Shown one piece after another: positions 62,881 through 64,000 of a DNA stretch of 64,000 nucleotides. Positions within the stretch are counted from its first letter, which is position 1. Each line of letters opens with the position of its first letter. The DNA comes from DASWIG01 sp965371445. Its GTDB lineage: Bacteria > Acidobacteriota > Thermoanaerobaculia > Multivoradales > J023. A program made the position numbers and the translations under genes. The stretch covers positions 1 to 64,000 of the forward strand of contig CBDUYN010000015.1 of the NCBI GenBank assembly GCA_965371445.1, read 5' to 3'. The notes beneath the pieces were generated by a model that saw only the letters and a list, made by a program, of their open reading frames with translations, was not told where the DNA came from and made no database searches.

Positions 62881-64000
62881 TTATTTCCAGGCCCAGCGGG
62901 TGGTGATCTCCGTCGTATAGGGTACGGGCTTGGCCGGATCGCTCGGGTACTCGTCGAAAGCGTCGCCTCCCACGGATGGTGCCTGCCAACCGAGCGCGCC
63001 CTCTTCCTGGAAGTAGAGGGTCTTGCTCTCAAGCTGCGGGGGCGGCCAGGCGTCGAACGAGCGCCAGCGGTTGGCGCCGGTCTCGAACATCAGGGCTTCG
63101 GGGACTTGCGGCTCGTCACCGTCTTTCAAGAAGTGGAGGAAGAAGGGCAGCTCGATCCGCTTCCGGAAGTCTTTTCCTGACTTGAAGCCGAAGTCGGCAG
63201 TTCCCAGCGAGTTGCCGGTGTCGCGCCAGCCGCCGTGACGCCACGGTCCCATGACGATCGTGTTGTGGATCCCGGGATTTTTATCCTCGATCGACTTGTA
63301 GGTCTTGAGCGGTCCGTAGAGATCTTCGGTGTCGAACCAGCCGCCCACGACCATGACGGCGGCGGTGATGCCTCGCAGGTGGGGAAGGAGGTTTCGCGAC
63401 TGCCAGAGCTCGTCGTAGCTCGGATGCTCGGTGAGCTTGTTCCAGAAGTCGATCTCGCCCTCGAAGTGATGCTCATTGACGTTTTTCAAGGGCCCGAGAT
63501 CGAGGAAGAACTGGTAGCCGTCGGGAGTCTTGTAATCGAATGGATCCGGCCTCTCGGTGGTGAGCTCTTCGCGGGCCTGGCCGAAAACCGAGAAGAACTT
63601 GAAGGCGAGGGGAAGGATGAAAGCACCGTGGTGGTGCATGTCGTCCCAGAACCAGTCGGCGATGGGTGCCTGCGGTGAGACGGCCTTCAAGGCAGGATGG
63701 GAGTCGATCATCCCCGCCGAGCTGTAAAAGCCTGGATAGGAGACCCCCCATTGACCGACTCGCCCGTTCGTGTTGGGCACGTTCTTGAGCAACCATTCGA
63801 TCGTGTCGAAGGTGTCGGTCGATTCGTCGATGTCTTGCTGGGTCTTTTTCTTGTCGATGTGGGGACGCATGTTGACGTATTCGCCTTCGGACATGAAGCG
63901 TCCTCGCACGTCCTGGAAGACGAAGATGAAACCTTCCTTCTCGAGCTCCTCGCTGGGCCCGAGGTCCTGGCGGTAGCGGTCGGCACCATAGGGGCTGACG
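62881..64000 (-). CDS. CocE/NonD hydrolase, N-terminal part (partial at window edge)
   Basis: Alpha/beta hydrolase portion, S15-like. Nucleophile elbow GQWGVSYPGFYSSAG (Ser) and catalytic-region VMVVGGWFDTEDLYGPL, NTIVMGPWRHGGW. The frame is open to base 64000, so the true start lies outside the window. Reads into a premature stop at 62881. Likely cleaves ester or amide substrates, possibly antibiotic-like acyl compounds or X-Pro peptides. Sequencing error and genuine pseudogene are both possible. Confidence 0.8.
   Translation of the reverse strand, partial: VSPYGADRYRQDLGPSEELEKEGFIFVFQDVRGRFMSEGEYVNMRPHIDKKKTQQDIDESTDTFDTIEWLLKNVPNTNGRVGQWGVSYPGFYSSAGMIDSHPALKAVSPQAPIADWFWDDMHHHGAFILPLAFKFFSVFGQAREELTTERPDPFDYKTPDGYQFFLDLGPLKNVNEHHFEGEIDFWNKLTEHPSYDELWQSRNLLPHLRGITAAVMVVGGWFDTEDLYGPLKTYKSIEDKNPGIHNTIVMGPWRHGGWRDTGNSLGTADFGFKSGKDFRKRIELPFFLHFLKDGDEPQVPEALMFETGANRWRSFDAWPPPQLESKTLYFQEEGALGWQAPSVGGDAFDEYPSDPAKPVPYTTEITTRWAWK

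Overview
High-GC (roughly 65% or more by eye) chromosomal DNA from a Gram-negative, LPS-making bacterium: lpxB, an msbA-type flippase, a TonB-domain protein and lipoprotein enzymes are all present. ECF sigma/anti-sigma/CHAT operons, short palindromic dispersed repeats and a GGGCGGGCGGGACGCCC-type repeat suggest an Acidobacteriota-like genome (Thermoanaerobaculia or relatives). That placement is inference; no rRNA gene was seen.

Region 1 (1-24.2 kb) is a dense signalling and defence island. In order it holds a CHAT-SAVED protease-receptor fusion; an ECF sigma factor with a membrane anti-sigma-like protein; a frameshifted TPR-CHAT exported protein; a type II CBASS cassette (CD-NTase, E2-E1 Cap2, JAB Cap3) with no effector of its own; a short CRISPR array; a full type III-B effector operon (cas6, cmr1, cas10/cmr2, cmr3-6) ending in a membrane-anchored CARF protein; a cas1 remnant; a 27-repeat CRISPR array; and an antitoxin/PIN pair. 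Three copies of one promoter-like motif, GTCCAACAA-N14-GTGTT, lie upstream of the CHAT-SAVED gene, the CBASS cassette and the cmr operon. Two of the three sit in a duplicated ~365-bp leader that also carries a conserved ~51-residue acidic peptide gene and a nested stem-loop. I infer one regulon, perhaps driven by the linked sigma factor, in which cyclic nucleotides from Cas10 and/or the CD-NTase converge on the SAVED domain.

Region 2 (24.4-43.6 kb) is mostly core genome: a decayed gene, rpsA, an HU-like protein, a HIT protein, lpxB-msbA-yicC, an M6-type protease with an Lgt-like enzyme, an ECF sigma/anti-sigma/TonB-domain operon on the minus strand, rpoZ-coaBC-udg, a SARP-like regulator and two glycosyltransferases.

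Region 3 (43.6-50.5 kb) is a second small island between two direct copies of hemE, a 5'-truncated and frameshifted copy on the left and an intact one on the right. It encodes a TIR-like/DUF4062-like protein, a STAND NTPase with a C-terminal membrane domain, a small winged-helix protein, and a stand-alone protein carrying the same membrane domain.

Region 4 (50.6-64 kb) is ordinary accessory and core metabolism: a secreted EEP-family protein, a LuxC/LuxE-like acyl reductase pair, ornithine aminotransferase, a two-component system, a radical-SAM HemW-like protein, a beta-propeller protein, an iron alcohol dehydrogenase, a lytic transglycosylase-like lipoprotein and a frameshifted CocE/NonD hydrolase that runs off the right edge.
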